Positions 1-7,915 of a DNA stretch of 64,000 nucleotides are shown here, one piece after another (within the stretch, counting starts at the first letter, position 1; each line of letters starts with the position of its first letter). The DNA is from Couchioplanes caeruleus (lineage in GTDB: Bacteria; Actinomycetota; Actinomycetes; Mycobacteriales; Micromonosporaceae). The DNA is taken from assembly GCF_003751945.1 (NCBI RefSeq), contig NZ_RJKL01000001.1, forward strand, positions 4,216,001-4,280,000, in the 5' to 3' direction. The notes under the pieces were generated by a model. The model saw only the letters and a program-made list of their open reading frames with translations. It had not been told where the DNA came from and did no database searches. The position numbers were made by a program, and so were the translations under genes.

Positions 1-139
1 CCACGTCGTAGGCGCCCACCACGCCCGAGCGGTCCACGACCGCGTCGAACGTGCCGACCACAGCGTCGCTGTCGCCGCTGAGCGCGCAGTGCAGCACCTG
101 CGTTGCGTCGTCCAGTGCGTGCTGTGGTACGTCGGTCAC
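1..139 (-). CDS. Hypothetical protein, N-terminal part only (runs off the window)
   Basis: Only the first 46 codons are visible; the rest lies beyond the left edge. The frame opens at a GTG with no Shine-Dalgarno site, but TACCTT (147-152, minus strand) sits 7 nt upstream, the layout of a leaderless actinobacterial start. The visible residues begin VTDVPQHALDDATQVLHCAL and are acidic and soluble. No family is recognisable from so short a piece, so no function is proposed. Confidence 0.5.
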   Translation of the reverse strand, partial: MTDVPQHALDDATQVLHCALSGDSDAVVGTFDAVVDRSGVVGAYDV

Positions 140-176
140 GTCAAGAAAGGTACGCGGATTCGTCAACCAGCGCCTC

Positions 177-572
177 TCAAGCGCCCCGCAAAAGGCAGGT
201 GAGCCGGGCGGTGCAGGCCCGGTCGCCGTCCTCGTCGGTGATGACGATCTCGTAGGTGACCGCCGTCCGGCCCCGGTGCACCGGAGTGGCGACGCCGGTG
301 ACGACCCCGGAGCGCACGGCCTTGTGGTGCGTGGCGTTGATGTCCACCCCGACGGCGAACGGACGGTCGACGGTCGCGCCGTGCAGGACCGCTCCGACCG
401 ATCCGAGTGTTTCCGCCAGCACGCACGAGGCGCCGCCGTGCAGCAGCCCGAACGGCTGGGTGTTGCCGTCGACCGGCATGGTGGCGACGACGCGCTCCGG
501 AGTCGCCTCGGTGATCTGGATGCCCATCCGCTCGGCCAGGGCGCCGTGCAGCCCGTTCATAGTTGAAGTCAC
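177..572 (-). CDS. PaaI-type hotdog-fold acyl-CoA thioesterase
   Basis: A 131-residue single-domain hotdog protein, the usual length for PaaI/YbgC-like thioesterases, which hydrolyse aryl- or acyl-CoA esters in the cytoplasm. The motif FGLLHGGASCVLAET is the conserved hotdog helix, with the HGG and following acidic residue that hold the thioester. The C-terminal half gives the expected strands (GVVTGVATPVHRGRT, YEIVITDEDG). The GTG at 572 is preferred because TAGCGT lies 8 nt upstream, a leaderless arrangement. A TTG at 581 and an ATG at 560 are alternatives. The substrate cannot be told; a dihydroxynaphthoyl-CoA or phenylacetyl-CoA role is possible. Confidence 0.85.
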   Translation of the reverse strand: MTSTMNGLHGALAERMGIQITEATPERVVATMPVDGNTQPFGLLHGGASCVLAETLGSVGAVLHGATVDRPFAVGVDINATHHKAVRSGVVTGVATPVHRGRTAVTYEIVITDEDGDRACTARLTCLLRGA

Positions 573-671
573 GGGGGGCAACGCTACCGGCGAGTTGGGT
601 TCACGGGTCGCGAGGGTGGGAACCGGGTCCTACGTTGGTCCCAGAGCCCGGACCAGAGCGAGGAGATTGCC

Positions 672-920
672 ATGAGCGAGCCCCAGGAGATCGTGGAGAC
701 CCGCGGGGACGACCGCGTCGACCTGCTCGCCTCCGACACCAACGGCGACGGCCGGCCCGACGTGTGGGTCGCGGACACCGACGGCGACGGCAAGGCCGAC
801 CTGTTCCAGTTCGACACCGACAACGACGGCAAGGTCGACATCACCATGGTCGACCTCGACCAGGACGGCACCCCGGACGCGATCGTCGACGGCGACGGCG
901 GCATTCCCCCGACCGCCTGA
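672..920 (+). CDS. Small acidic protein of four 13-residue calcium-loop repeats
   Basis: An 82-residue protein made almost entirely of a tandem repeat. Four consecutive 13-residue units follow the pattern D-x-[ND]-x-D-G-x-x-D plus four mostly hydrophobic residues (DTNGDGRPDVWVA, DTDGDGKADLFQF, DTDNDGKVDITMV, DLDQDGTPDAIV), ending in DGDGG. The DxDxDG core is that of EF-hand, dockerin and thrombospondin type 3 calcium loops, so calcium binding is likely. There is no signal peptide or membrane segment, so it should be cytoplasmic, which is unusual for this repeat type. AGGAGA eight bases upstream of the ATG is a good ribosome-binding site. It stands alone between divergent and convergent genes. 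Confidence 0.75.
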   Translation: MSEPQEIVETRGDDRVDLLASDTNGDGRPDVWVADTDGDGKADLFQFDTDNDGKVDITMVDLDQDGTPDAIVDGDGGIPPTA

Positions 921-925
921 TCCGG

Positions 926-2221
926 TCATCGCCCGCCCAGGGTGCTGACGGCGGCCCAGAGGACGGCGACGGCGAGGGCGGTGGAGAAGGCGGCCGAGGC
1001 CGTACGTCGCCACGGCCCCTTGCCGGCCGGGACGACCGCCTCCGGATGGCCGAGTCCGGCGAGCGTGCGGCGGTGCCGGCGGACCTCCTGGCACCGGCGG
1101 CTCAGATCCGGCGTACCGCGGCTGATCTCGACCGCCAGCCGGGCCTGCGCGCGCTGCAGGCGGCGTACGGCGGCCCAGGCGCGCAACCCGGCACGGACCC
1201 GGGCGTGCCACCGTGCGCTGGCCCGCCGCGACCCCGACCGGAGGGCGTCGAGCTCGGCGGGCGTGACGAGCTCGGGATCGTCGAGCGTCGCCAACTGCGC
1301 GGTGTAGTAGTCCGCCTCGCGGTCGTGCGCGGACCGCACGAGGAGCCAGGTCAACAGCAACGGCGGCAGACCCTTGAGCACGAGTACGGCCAGCAGCGCC
1401 ACGGCGCCGTTGCCGAGCCCGTCGCGCAGCAGCGGCGAGTTCCACAGCACGTGCGACGCCCAGGCGCCCAGCACGCCGAGCATGGCCACGCCGATCCGGA
1501 CCCGCGCGAGCCGGTCGGCGCGCACGACGAGATATCCGATGCCCGCACCGGCCAGCGCACCGAAGAGGGTGTGACTCCACACCCCGGACACGAAACCGCG
1601 CAGCAGGAACGTGGTGACGACCGGCTCGACGTGGTCGCCGCGGCCGGCCAGGGCGACCGCGCCCATCGCATACACGATGTCCTCGACGATCTGGAAGCCG
1701 AGACCGACCATCGCGCCGTAGACGACGCCGTCCAGCACGCTGTTCACCTGTGCCCGGGCGACGAGCACGATGGCGACCACGCCGAGCGCCTTGGCGATCT
1801 CCTCGACCGTGGGGCCGGCCAGCGCGGCGCCCCAGTCGGCGGCGAGGTGGGGCGAGCCGAGCTTGGCCATCAGGTCGTCGAGCGCGGCGCTGCCCGGGAT
1901 CGAGACGGCCGTCGACACCAGCGCGCCCCAGGCGAAGGCGAGGATCAGCAGGGCGGGCGGCTCCCTTTCGAGGAAGTCGAGCTCGGAGACGATGAACCAG
2001 AACGGCACGGCGAGCAGGGCGAAGAGCGCCGTCGCGGTGATCAGGGCGAGCGGGTACGCCTGCGCGAATCGCGCCGCGATCAGGGACGTCCGGGCGGCGC
2101 CGGCCAGGACGACGGCGATCACGATCCAGAAGGCGGGCCGGCGCAGCAGGCCGAGGTCCGGCTCGGCACCGGGCTGCACGGGCGCGGACCGGGCGCTGCG
2201 CAACCGGGACTCCGCGGTCAT
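926..2221 (-). CDS. PrsW-family intramembrane metalloprotease
   Basis: A 431-residue polytopic membrane protein. The N-terminal two thirds holds about eight hydrophobic segments with the PrsW signatures: GPTVEEIAKALG (paired glutamates), GFQIVEDIVYA, and two His-containing segments, VWSHTLFGAL and WASHVLWNS. PrsW-type proteases cleave membrane proteins such as anti-sigma factors within the bilayer. The last roughly 130 residues form an Arg-rich cytoplasmic region ending in one more hydrophobic helix (SAAFSTALAVAVLWAAV). The ATG overlaps the stop of the upstream gene (ATGA), so the two are translationally coupled. The substrate is unknown; no anti-sigma factor is encoded nearby. Confidence 0.85.
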   Translation of the reverse strand: MTAESRLRSARSAPVQPGAEPDLGLLRRPAFWIVIAVVLAGAARTSLIAARFAQAYPLALITATALFALLAVPFWFIVSELDFLEREPPALLILAFAWGALVSTAVSIPGSAALDDLMAKLGSPHLAADWGAALAGPTVEEIAKALGVVAIVLVARAQVNSVLDGVVYGAMVGLGFQIVEDIVYAMGAVALAGRGDHVEPVVTTFLLRGFVSGVWSHTLFGALAGAGIGYLVVRADRLARVRIGVAMLGVLGAWASHVLWNSPLLRDGLGNGAVALLAVLVLKGLPPLLLTWLLVRSAHDREADYYTAQLATLDDPELVTPAELDALRSGSRRASARWHARVRAGLRAWAAVRRLQRAQARLAVEISRGTPDLSRRCQEVRRHRRTLAGLGHPEAVVPAGKGPWRRTASAAFSTALAVAVLWAAVSTLGGR

Positions 2222-2787
2222 CCGGCTTGCTCCGGCGTGTACCGGAGGGTGCCGGTGCTGGCGTCGATGGCCGGTAGCGTCCGGCCCAGGTAGAGGTCGT
2301 CCCCGCTGACCGTGACCTCGATGGTGCGCCCGTCGGCGACGAAGACCGCATACCGGCCGCCGCGGCCGGGGCCGCTGTAGCCTCCCTGGACCCCGGCCAG
2401 GCCGCTCACGGTCGCGACGGTCAGCTCGGTGCCGGTGACCTGGTAGCCGGACGTGCCGGTGATGCGCTGGCGCAGCCGTGCGGCCGCGGTGTCCAGGGTG
2501 CCGTCGAAGGGTTGGACGCTGACCAGGTAGCGGACCGGGCCGAGGCGGAAGAGAACGGTGCCGGAGTCGTCGGCCGGCCGGGTCTCGGTGACGTCGATGC
2601 GCGCGCCGGGCGGCGGCACGACGCTCACCCCGCCCCCGATCTCGTACGGGCGATCCGTCGGCACCGGGCGGTCGGCCGGCAGCGCGTGGTTGAGGGCGGG
2701 AAGTCCGAAGGCGAGCCCACCGAGGGCGGCGACGAGGCTGACAGCACCGAGGAGGTTCGTCCGCTGACTGCGCGTAACCCCTCCCAT
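2218..2787 (-). CDS. Membrane-anchored extracytoplasmic protein, coupled to the PrsW-type protease
   Basis: A 189-residue protein with an N-terminal hydrophobic segment (LLGAVSLVAALGGLAFGLPAL) after a short basic stretch: a signal anchor with the rest outside the cell. The outer domain is beta-rich with no cysteines, and I recognise no family. The ATG at 2787 is favoured because TAGCGT (2794-2799) lies 6 nt upstream in leaderless configuration; an in-frame ATG at 2793 is the alternative. Its stop overlaps the start of the protease gene by 4 bp. It may be a partner, regulator or substrate of that protease; this is inferred only from the coupling. Confidence 0.7.
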   Translation of the reverse strand: MGGVTRSQRTNLLGAVSLVAALGGLAFGLPALNHALPADRPVPTDRPYEIGGGVSVVPPPGARIDVTETRPADDSGTVLFRLGPVRYLVSVQPFDGTLDTAAARLRQRITGTSGYQVTGTELTVATVSGLAGVQGGYSGPGRGGRYAVFVADGRTIEVTVSGDDLYLGRTLPAIDASTGTLRYTPEQAG

Positions 2788-2843
2788 CCCCATACGCTAA
2801 CGGTCCCCGCGTACAGGCCCCCGATGGAGAGTGTTTTGTCCGT

Positions 2844-3404
2844 TTATGCGGATCGTTCGCGGATAAACCCCGCGGGTACGGCGGCGGTGAGCCAGACACC
2901 GTTGTCGCTGCGGTGGAAGACGTGGCCCTCCGTCGTCATCGCAGCGGCTTCGACCTGAAGGATCGCCACGTCCGCCGACCTGCGGCGCCCGACGATGAGC
3001 GCGGTCGGCACGTCCGGCGAGAGATGGACGTGATGGCGGCTCCGCGGCCGCAGCCCGTCCTTCATGATCGACGGCAGGTTCTCCCGGGGCGTGCCGTGGA
3101 ACAGGAGCGCGGGCGGCTCCGCCGGCGGCAGGCCGAGGTCGATGTCCACCCGCCGGGAGTGCCCCTGGTTCGCGCGGATCCGCTCGACCCCGTCGGTGCC
3201 GGCGGCGATCGCGAAGCGGGCCTTGTCGTTGCCGGCGACGACCACATCGAGGTCGGCGCGGGCGATGGACAGGGCGGCCAGCAGGTCGGCGACCGGCACC
3301 CAGCCGTTCGCGTCCAGGGTGAGACCGGCCGCCTCGGGCCGGTGGCGCAGCAGCATGGACAGGCGTTTGCTGAGTCGTACCTGCTCTCGGGTCAGTGTGG
3401 TCAC
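2844..3404 (-). CDS. kptA: RNA 2'-phosphotransferase (Tpt1/KptA family)
   Basis: A 186-residue protein covering the whole Tpt1/KptA fold. The enzyme transfers an internal RNA 2'-phosphate to NAD+, releasing nicotinamide and ADP-ribose 1'',2''-cyclic phosphate. Signatures visible: SKRLSMLLRHRPE with the catalytic Arg-His pair (R20-H21), the winged-helix NGWVPVADLLAAL, IRANQGHSRRVDIDL, and the NAD-binding LFHGTPRENLPSI followed by RHHVHLSPD. The GTG start overlaps the stop of the methyltransferase gene by 4 bp (GTGA), so it is translated as the second gene of that operon. In bacteria the natural substrate is unsettled; RNA repair or RNA de-capping roles are considered. Confidence 0.93.
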   Translation of the reverse strand: MTTLTREQVRLSKRLSMLLRHRPEAAGLTLDANGWVPVADLLAALSIARADLDVVVAGNDKARFAIAAGTDGVERIRANQGHSRRVDIDLGLPPAEPPALLFHGTPRENLPSIMKDGLRPRSRHHVHLSPDVPTALIVGRRRSADVAILQVEAAAMTTEGHVFHRSDNGVWLTAAVPAGFIRERSA

Positions 3405-4177
3405 GTGTGCAACTCCATGACCGCAAGGTAGTAAGGCCGGTCCTGGGTGTCGACGGATTTGAGCCGCCAGGCGGTGCCGCGCAGCAACTCCTCCAGCTCG
3501 TCGACGGAGCAGTTCAGATAGTCGAACCAGTCGGTGGCCAGCAGCCGGTACCGCAGCCGGAGCCGGAGCTGGCCGCCGATGCGACCCCGCTCCCGGTTGC
3601 GCCGGTGGTAGCCGGCGTGCACCGGATCGGTCGTTCCGTACGGGTCGGTGCCCTGCGCGACGATCCGGGCACCCGGCCGGGCCAGCGCGGCGAGCGCGGC
3701 GAGGAAGGCCGGCGCGCGCCCGGGCCCCTCCAGCAGGCCGAGGTTGTTGCCCAGCAGCAGGAAGGTGTCGTAGCGGGCCGGCGCCCGGGCATAGTCGTCG
3801 ACCGTGGCGGTGACGGTGTCCCGCAGCCCTCGGAGACGGGCGACCTCGATGGCACCCGGTGACGTGTCCAGCCCGGTCACGGCCATGCCGCGGCGCTGCA
3901 GTGCGAGCGCCGTACGCCCGGCGCCGCAGCCGACGTCGAGCACCGCACCGCGGCAGAGTCGCAGGGCGCGGACGTCATGCGGCTGCCACTCGCCGGGCTC
4001 GGCGAGGTAGTGGTCGGCGGGCGCACCGTTGATCAGGCCGTCGTCGCGCTCGATGATCTCGATGACCGGCCGCGGCACCCGCCCGCCGGCCAGCGGCCGT
4101 GGCCCGATCCCGGTGCGCACCGCGTACGCGTCCCGGATCATCTCTCCGAACACGTCCCCGAGCGTCGGCTGATCCAT
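3401..4177 (-). CDS. Class I SAM-dependent methyltransferase
   Basis: A 258-residue cytoplasmic methyltransferase. AVLDVGCGAGRTALALQRRG is motif I of the Rossmann fold, followed by VTGLDTSPGAIEVAR (motif II, with the acidic residue for the SAM ribose) and FLLLGNNLGLLEG (motif IV region). The C-terminal strand region is WFDYLNCSVDELEELL. The acceptor is unknown. It is first gene of an operon with kptA, which hints at an RNA or nucleotide substrate but does not prove it. The ATG has no Shine-Dalgarno site; AAGAGT lies 7 nt upstream on its strand, inside an 18-bp gap shared with the divergent oxidoreductase gene. Confidence 0.85.
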   Translation of the reverse strand: MDQPTLGDVFGEMIRDAYAVRTGIGPRPLAGGRVPRPVIEIIERDDGLINGAPADHYLAEPGEWQPHDVRALRLCRGAVLDVGCGAGRTALALQRRGMAVTGLDTSPGAIEVARLRGLRDTVTATVDDYARAPARYDTFLLLGNNLGLLEGPGRAPAFLAALAALARPGARIVAQGTDPYGTTDPVHAGYHRRNRERGRIGGQLRLRLRYRLLATDWFDYLNCSVDELEELLRGTAWRLKSVDTQDRPYYLAVMELHT

Positions 4178-4195
4178 TGTCACTACTCTTGACCC
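4178..4195. promoter_or_regulatory. 18-bp bidirectional leaderless promoter
   Basis: The whole space between two divergent start codons. On the plus strand TACTCT (4184-4189) stands 6 nt before the ATG at 4196. On the minus strand AAGAGT (4190-4185) stands 7 nt before the ATG at 4177. Both match the nAnnnT -10 consensus and occupy the same heptamer, offset by one base, so one melted site could serve both directions. Both messages would start at or next to the A of the start codon. Confidence 0.55.
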
Positions 4196-4567
4196 ATGCC
4201 GACGCTGGAGCAACTCGGTACCGAGAAGTACGTCCTCCTGACCACCTTCCGGCGCGACGGCCGGGCCGTGGCGACGCCGCTCTGGGTGGTCCCCGACGGC
4301 TCGGGGCTGGCCTTCTGGACGCCGAAGGGCACCGGAAAGCTCAAGCGCATCCGCAACTCCGGCCGCGTCACGGTCGCCGCCTGCGACCTGCGCGGCAACC
4401 CGGCGGGCGAGGCGATCGAGGCGACCGCGCGCATCGGCGGCGAGGCCGATCGGGTACGGGTCGGCGAGGCCCTCAAGCGCAAGTACGGCCTGATGGGCTA
4501 CCTGACCCTGCTGGGCAGCCGGCTGCGCCGCGGCCTGCACGGCACGACGACCATCCTGGTGTCCTGA
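4196..4567 (+). CDS. PPOX-class, probably F420-dependent, oxidoreductase
   Basis: A 123-residue split-barrel flavin/deazaflavin protein. The start LEQLGTEKYVLLTTFRRDGR followed by VATPLWVVPDG is typical of actinobacterial PPOX-class F420-dependent enzymes, and the later TGKLKRIRNSGRVTVAACD supplies the basic residues that bind the cofactor phosphate. Members reduce biliverdin, quinones or other small molecules with F420H2; the substrate here is unknown. Length is normal for the family. The start lacks a Shine-Dalgarno site and has TACTCT 6 nt upstream, so the message is probably leaderless. A strong hairpin lies downstream. Confidence 0.85.
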   Translation: MPTLEQLGTEKYVLLTTFRRDGRAVATPLWVVPDGSGLAFWTPKGTGKLKRIRNSGRVTVAACDLRGNPAGEAIEATARIGGEADRVRVGEALKRKYGLMGYLTLLGSRLRRGLHGTTTILVS

Positions 4568-4634
4568 GTTTCTGTGCCGTCGAGCAAAACCCGAGAACCG
4601 AGGGCGGCCCTCGAGTCGAATCCCAGGAACGCAG

Positions 4635-4668
4635 AAGGGGCGATCGCCTTCCCCGGCGCTCGCCCCTT
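4635..4668. terminator. Bidirectional terminator hairpin between convergent genes
   Basis: AAGGGGCGA and TCGCCCCTT form a perfect 9-bp stem around a 16-nt GC-rich loop. It lies between the stop of the oxidoreductase gene (plus) and the stop of bldC (minus), so it can end both. Confidence 0.65.
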
Positions 4669-4694
4669 ATATCGATCCTTCGCCTCGACCGCGT

Positions 4695-4904
4695 TCAGTC
4701 GCCCTGGCGCTGCGTGGGGATCTGCCCCTGCAGCAAGGCACGAACTTCCGACTCCCGGTAGCGACGGTGTCCGCCCAGAGTGCGAATTGCACTGAGCTTC
4801 CCCGCCTTTGCCCACCGGGTGACGGTCTTCGGGTCGACGCGGAACATCGACGCCACCTCGGCCGGGGTTAGTAGCGGCTCAGGATCATGCGTACGCGATG
4901 CCAT
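4695..4904 (-). CDS. bldC: BldC developmental regulator (MerR-like DNA-binding domain)
   Basis: A 69-residue protein that is just a winged-helix excisionase/MerR-type DNA-binding domain: LLTPAEVASMFRVDPKTVTRWAKAGKL, then the wing RTLGGHRRYRESEV. This is the sequence and size of BldC, which in Streptomyces binds DNA as head-to-tail oligomers and delays sporulation. The ATG is preceded by GGAGGAG with good spacing. Its neighbours, an uncharacterised conserved gene and then valine dehydrogenase, are the same as in Streptomyces, which supports orthology. Confidence 0.95.
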   Translation of the reverse strand: MASRTHDPEPLLTPAEVASMFRVDPKTVTRWAKAGKLSAIRTLGGHRRYRESEVRALLQGQIPTQRQGD

Positions 4905-5208
4905 CGGTCACTCCTCCACAGGTACCTAAAGACATCGGCCGGGGTCCCGCCGGCCGGTGCGTCTCTCATGGTCCGGCTAGTCCCCGATGTCCGACATGGG
5001 CCGAACGGCCGAACGTCCCTAGATAGACGGTTGAAGCATGACCGATTTATACGGGTTTTCTACGCCAGAAAGTGTCTTGTTTGGACCGAAAGTCACGCTT
5101 CGCGGGAGGGCGATCACGAAGAGTATTCGCCTAGAGAGCGCTCTCTCGTCTGCCCATCCGGGCGGGTTCGTCCTCGTTTCGGCTGGTCATGGCGCTACCC
5201 CCAGGGCC
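4905..5208. other. Intergenic region upstream of bldC
   Basis: About 300 bases without a supported gene. It has lower GC than its surroundings and several T/A-rich steps (around 5040-5100), as expected for the bldC promoter region. BldC proteins often autoregulate and bind AT-rich direct repeats, but I cannot point to a clear operator. A plus-strand open frame from 5038 runs into the opposite gene and is not convincing. Confidence 0.4.
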
Positions 5209-6048
5209 TCAGTTGCAACGCTCGAGCAATTGCACCGCACGCCAGCGGGCGACGAGCTTCTCGTACGCCTCCGTGGCGGCGTCCGCGTCACCCCTCGAGA
5301 GTGCCGACAGACCGGCGGCCACCAATCCGGGTGAATCGTCGTCGCGCAGATCGGTGTCCTGCAGCAGCCCGGTCAGGCCGCCGTAGTCCAGCTCGACGAT
5401 CGACCGCGGATGGAACTCCTCGAGCCAGCGCGTACCCTCCTCGACGGCCTCGGTGATCGGCGCGTCGCCCAGCGACTTGCGCAGCACCGACACCCCCCGG
5501 TGCGCACGCCGGCGAGCTTTCGAGATCTCGGTGCGGTAGCGCAGCGAGCGCCGGCCGCCGTTGAGGTTGATCTCCCGCTCGTCCAGGTCGACGAAGACGA
5601 ACCAGCGCAGCGGCACACCCCACGTGGCGACCTGCTCGTGCACCCGGGGCACCCCGTGCTCGAGCACCTTGGCCCCACTGCGCCAGTCCTCCACGACGGC
5701 CTTGGCCTGACCGGCCAGCACCGGGGGCACGAACGCGTCCGCGAGGACGCTCGGCACCCCGTCGCGGGCGTTCAGCGCGGCCTCGGCCACGCGCAGCCGC
5801 AGGTTCCAGGGACAGATCAGCAGCGTGTCGCCCCACTCCAGCACGTACGCTTCATCGGGGAGGTCGGGCAGCCGAGTCCAGCCGGCGCCGAGCGCCTCCA
5901 GCACGGCGGTGCGCTGCCGGACCGGACCCTCGACCGGGCCCAACGCTCGCCCCTCCCGCGCGTACCGCCGCCAGAAAAGCTGGCGGTCCCGGTCGAAGGC
6001 GGTCAGTGGTTCATAAACGCGCAGGTACGACGCGAACAGTGACGGCAC
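5209..6048 (-). CDS. Conserved actinobacterial protein of unknown function next to bldC
   Basis: A 279-residue soluble protein without signal peptide or membrane segments. I recognise no catalytic motif. Notable stretches are [13 protein letters not shown] near residue 75, [18 protein letters not shown] in the middle, and a helical Arg-rich segment ([20 protein letters not shown]). The GTG start has AAAGGA seven bases upstream. The gene sits between bldC and the divergent valine dehydrogenase, the same position held by an uncharacterised gene in Streptomyces. The steady co-location with bldC suggests a link to development or amino-acid status, but that is inference only. Confidence 0.75.
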   Translation of the reverse strand: MPSLFASYLRVYEPLTAFDRDRQLFWRRYAREGRALGPVEGPVRQRTAVLEALGAGWTRLPDLPDEAYVLEWGDTLLICPWNLRLRVAEAALNARDGVPSVLADAFVPPVLAGQAKAVVEDWRSGAKVLEHGVPRVHEQVATWGVPLRWFVFVDLDEREINLNGGRRSLRYRTEISKARRRAHRGVSVLRKSLGDAPITEAVEEGTRWLEEFHPRSIVELDYGGLTGLLQDTDLRDDDSPGLVAAGLSALSRGDADAATEAYEKLVARWRAVQLLERCN

Positions 6049-6213
6049 GGCGCGATCCTTTCACGAAATCGCCGCCGATTGACTTCTCGCGCGCGGCCAA
6101 ATCGGGTGGCAGCATGCACGGCTAGGCTCGCGGATGTCCGGCAACACCCCGCCGGACCAGGCAGGGCGTCCCACGAGGGCGCACACCCCCAACACACTCA
6201 GGAGAGAGCAGTC

Positions 6214-7296
6214 ATGGGCGTGTTCGTAAGCAGCGACGGCATCGATGCCGTCGGGCACGAGCAGGTCGTCTTCTGTCAGGACCGGCACACCGGCCTGAAG
6301 GCGATCATCGGTATCTACTCCACGGCCCTCGGGCCCGCGCTGGGCGGTACCCGGTTCTACCCGTACGAGAGCGAGGAGGCGGCCGTCACCGACGTGCTCA
6401 ACCTCTCGCGCGGCATGGCGTACAAGAACGCCCTGGCCGGCCTCGACCTCGGCGGCGGCAAGGCGGTGATCTGGGGCGACCCGGCGCTGGACAAGTCGGA
6501 GGCGCTGCTGCGCGCGTACGGCCGCTTCGTCGAGACGCTGAAGGGCCGTTACTACACCGCCTGTGACGTCGGCACGTATGTGCCGGACATGGATGTCATC
6601 GCCCGCGAGACCCGCTACGTGACCGGCCGCAGCGTGGAGCACGGCGGCGCCGGCGACTCGTCCGTCCTGACCGCCTGGGGTGTCTTCCAGGGCATGCGCG
6701 CCGCCGCCGAGCACACCTGGGGCCGCCCGACCCTGGCCGGCCGCCGGGTGGGCATCGCCGGCCTCGGCAAGGTCGGCAAGTACCTGGCGGGTCACCTGAT
6801 CGAGGACGGCGCCACGGTGGTCGCCACCGACGTCAACGCCGCCGCGCTCGAGTGGGCCCGGGCCACGTACCCGCAGATCGATCTCGTCCCGGACACCCAG
6901 GCGCTGATCACCAGCGACATCGACGTGTACGCGCCCTGCGCGCTGGGCGGCGCCCTCAACGACGACACGGTGCCGGTGCTGCGCGCCAAGATCGTGACCG
7001 GCGGTGCGAACAACCAGCTCGCCCATCCGGGCATCGAGAAGCTCCTCGAGGAGCGCGGCATCCTCTACACGCCGGACTACGTGGTCAACGCCGGCGGCGT
7101 GATCCAGGTGGCCGACGAGATCGAGGGCTTCAACTTCGAGCGCGCGAAGCTCCGGGCCACCAAGATCTTCGACACCACCGGACAGATCCTGCGCCTCGCG
7201 GACGACGAGGGTGTGCCGCCGGCCGTGGCCGCGGACCGTCTCGCCGAGCGCCGTATGGCCGAAGTCGGACGGCTCCGTAGCATCTACCTGGGTTGA
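6214..7296 (+). CDS. vdh: Valine (branched-chain amino acid) dehydrogenase
   Basis: A 360-residue Glu/Leu/Phe/Val dehydrogenase, which deaminates branched-chain amino acids to 2-oxo acids with NAD+. The catalytic domain shows [13 protein letters not shown], then [19 protein letters not shown] with the substrate and catalytic lysines. The NAD domain has [22 protein letters not shown] followed by an aspartate ([11 protein letters not shown]). The branched-chain choice over leucine or phenylalanine rests on the location next to bldC, as for Streptomyces vdh. AGGAGAGA precedes the ATG. In Streptomyces the enzyme supplies acyl-CoA starter units for polyketides; the same role is plausible here. Confidence 0.93.
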   Translation: MGVFVSSDGIDAVGHEQVVFCQDRHTGLKAIIGIYSTALGPALGGTRFYPYESEEAAVTDVLNLSRGMAYKNALAGLDLGGGKAVIWGDPALDKSEALLRAYGRFVETLKGRYYTACDVGTYVPDMDVIARETRYVTGRSVEHGGAGDSSVLTAWGVFQGMRAAAEHTWGRPTLAGRRVGIAGLGKVGKYLAGHLIEDGATVVATDVNAAALEWARATYPQIDLVPDTQALITSDIDVYAPCALGGALNDDTVPVLRAKIVTGGANNQLAHPGIEKLLEERGILYTPDYVVNAGGVIQVADEIEGFNFERAKLRATKIFDTTGQILRLADDEGVPPAVAADRLAERRMAEVGRLRSIYLG

Positions 7297-7303
7297 CGGA
7301 TTT

Positions 7304-7355
7304 GTACGCCGTCGCGCGCCGCGTCCACGACAGGCCGCGACGCGCGACGGTGGTA
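7304..7355 (+). terminator. Terminator of valine dehydrogenase
   Basis: A long GC-rich hairpin just after the stop. The arms GCCGTCGCGCG and CGCGCGACGGT, extended inward by CGCG/CGCG and outward by GTAC/GTAC, enclose a loop of about 11 nt. There is no T-run, as is usual for actinobacterial terminators. Confidence 0.6.
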
Positions 7356-7475
7356 CACGTAACCCGAGGTGCCGAAGGCGGCATCGTCCATGTACCGTAA
7401 GACCCACGAGAGATGCCTGACGTCATCGGGGCCCGCCTTCGGGCTGCCCCGAATTCTGTGCGAGGGGGTCGAGCC

Positions 7476-7691
7476 ATGGGGCGCGGCCGTGCTAAGGCCA
7501 AGCAGACAAAGGTGGCCCGGGAGTTGAAGTACCACTCCCCGAACACCGACCTCACCGCCTTGCAGCGCGAACTGGCGGGTGCTGGTAAGTCCGACCATCA
7601 CTTCGTCGACGACGACAATGACTTCGTCGACGACGATGACGATGACGATGCGGACGACGAGCACGATAGCTGGTCGCCTTCGAGGCGCTGA
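7476..7691 (+). CDS. DUF3073 family protein
   Basis: A 71-residue protein starting MGRGRAKAKQTKVARELKY, the signature of DUF3073, found across actinobacteria beside purM or vdh. The N-terminal half is strongly basic with the conserved SPNTDLTALQREL helix. The C-terminal third is a poly-Asp tail (about 16 acidic residues). A basic head with an acidic tail suggests nucleic-acid or ribosome association, but no function is established. The ATG follows GAGGGGG. A hairpin terminator follows the stop. Confidence 0.88.
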   Translation: MGRGRAKAKQTKVARELKYHSPNTDLTALQRELAGAGKSDHHFVDDDNDFVDDDDDDDADDEHDSWSPSRR

Positions 7692-7703
7692 CCCGTATTG
7701 CAC

Positions 7704-7727
7704 AGAGCACGCGGCTTCCCGCGTGCT
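7704..7727 (+). terminator. Terminator after the DUF3073 gene
   Basis: GAGCACGCGG-CTTC-CCGCGTGCTC is a perfect 10-bp stem with a tetraloop, 13 bases after the stop. Confidence 0.65.
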
Positions 7728-7755
7728 CCCGTGTGTCGCGGTCGTTCCGGCAGTT

Positions 7756-7792
7756 CATGATGCCCGCGCGGGCTAACCGCACGGGCATCATG
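7756..7792. repeat. 11-bp inverted repeat (second hairpin after DUF3073)
   Basis: CATGATGCCCG and CGGGCATCATG form a perfect 11-bp stem around a 15-nt loop. It could be a back-up terminator or an operator facing the gene-poor region that follows. Confidence 0.45.
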
Positions 7793-7915
7793 CCGGGCCC
7801 GTAGCCGACTCCCTCCACGCCACCGCCACCCCGGCCCCCCGCACGCCCCCGGCGCCCACCCGGAACCAGCAGCGGCTCCCCGGATGCGGCACCGGCACAC
7901 CCAGGGGGTCAGGGC

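Noticed and set aside
5038..5334. Plus-strand frame of 98 codons upstream of and into the bldC partner gene
   Set aside because: No ribosome-binding site, low codon bias, and it overlaps a well-supported gene on the other strand.
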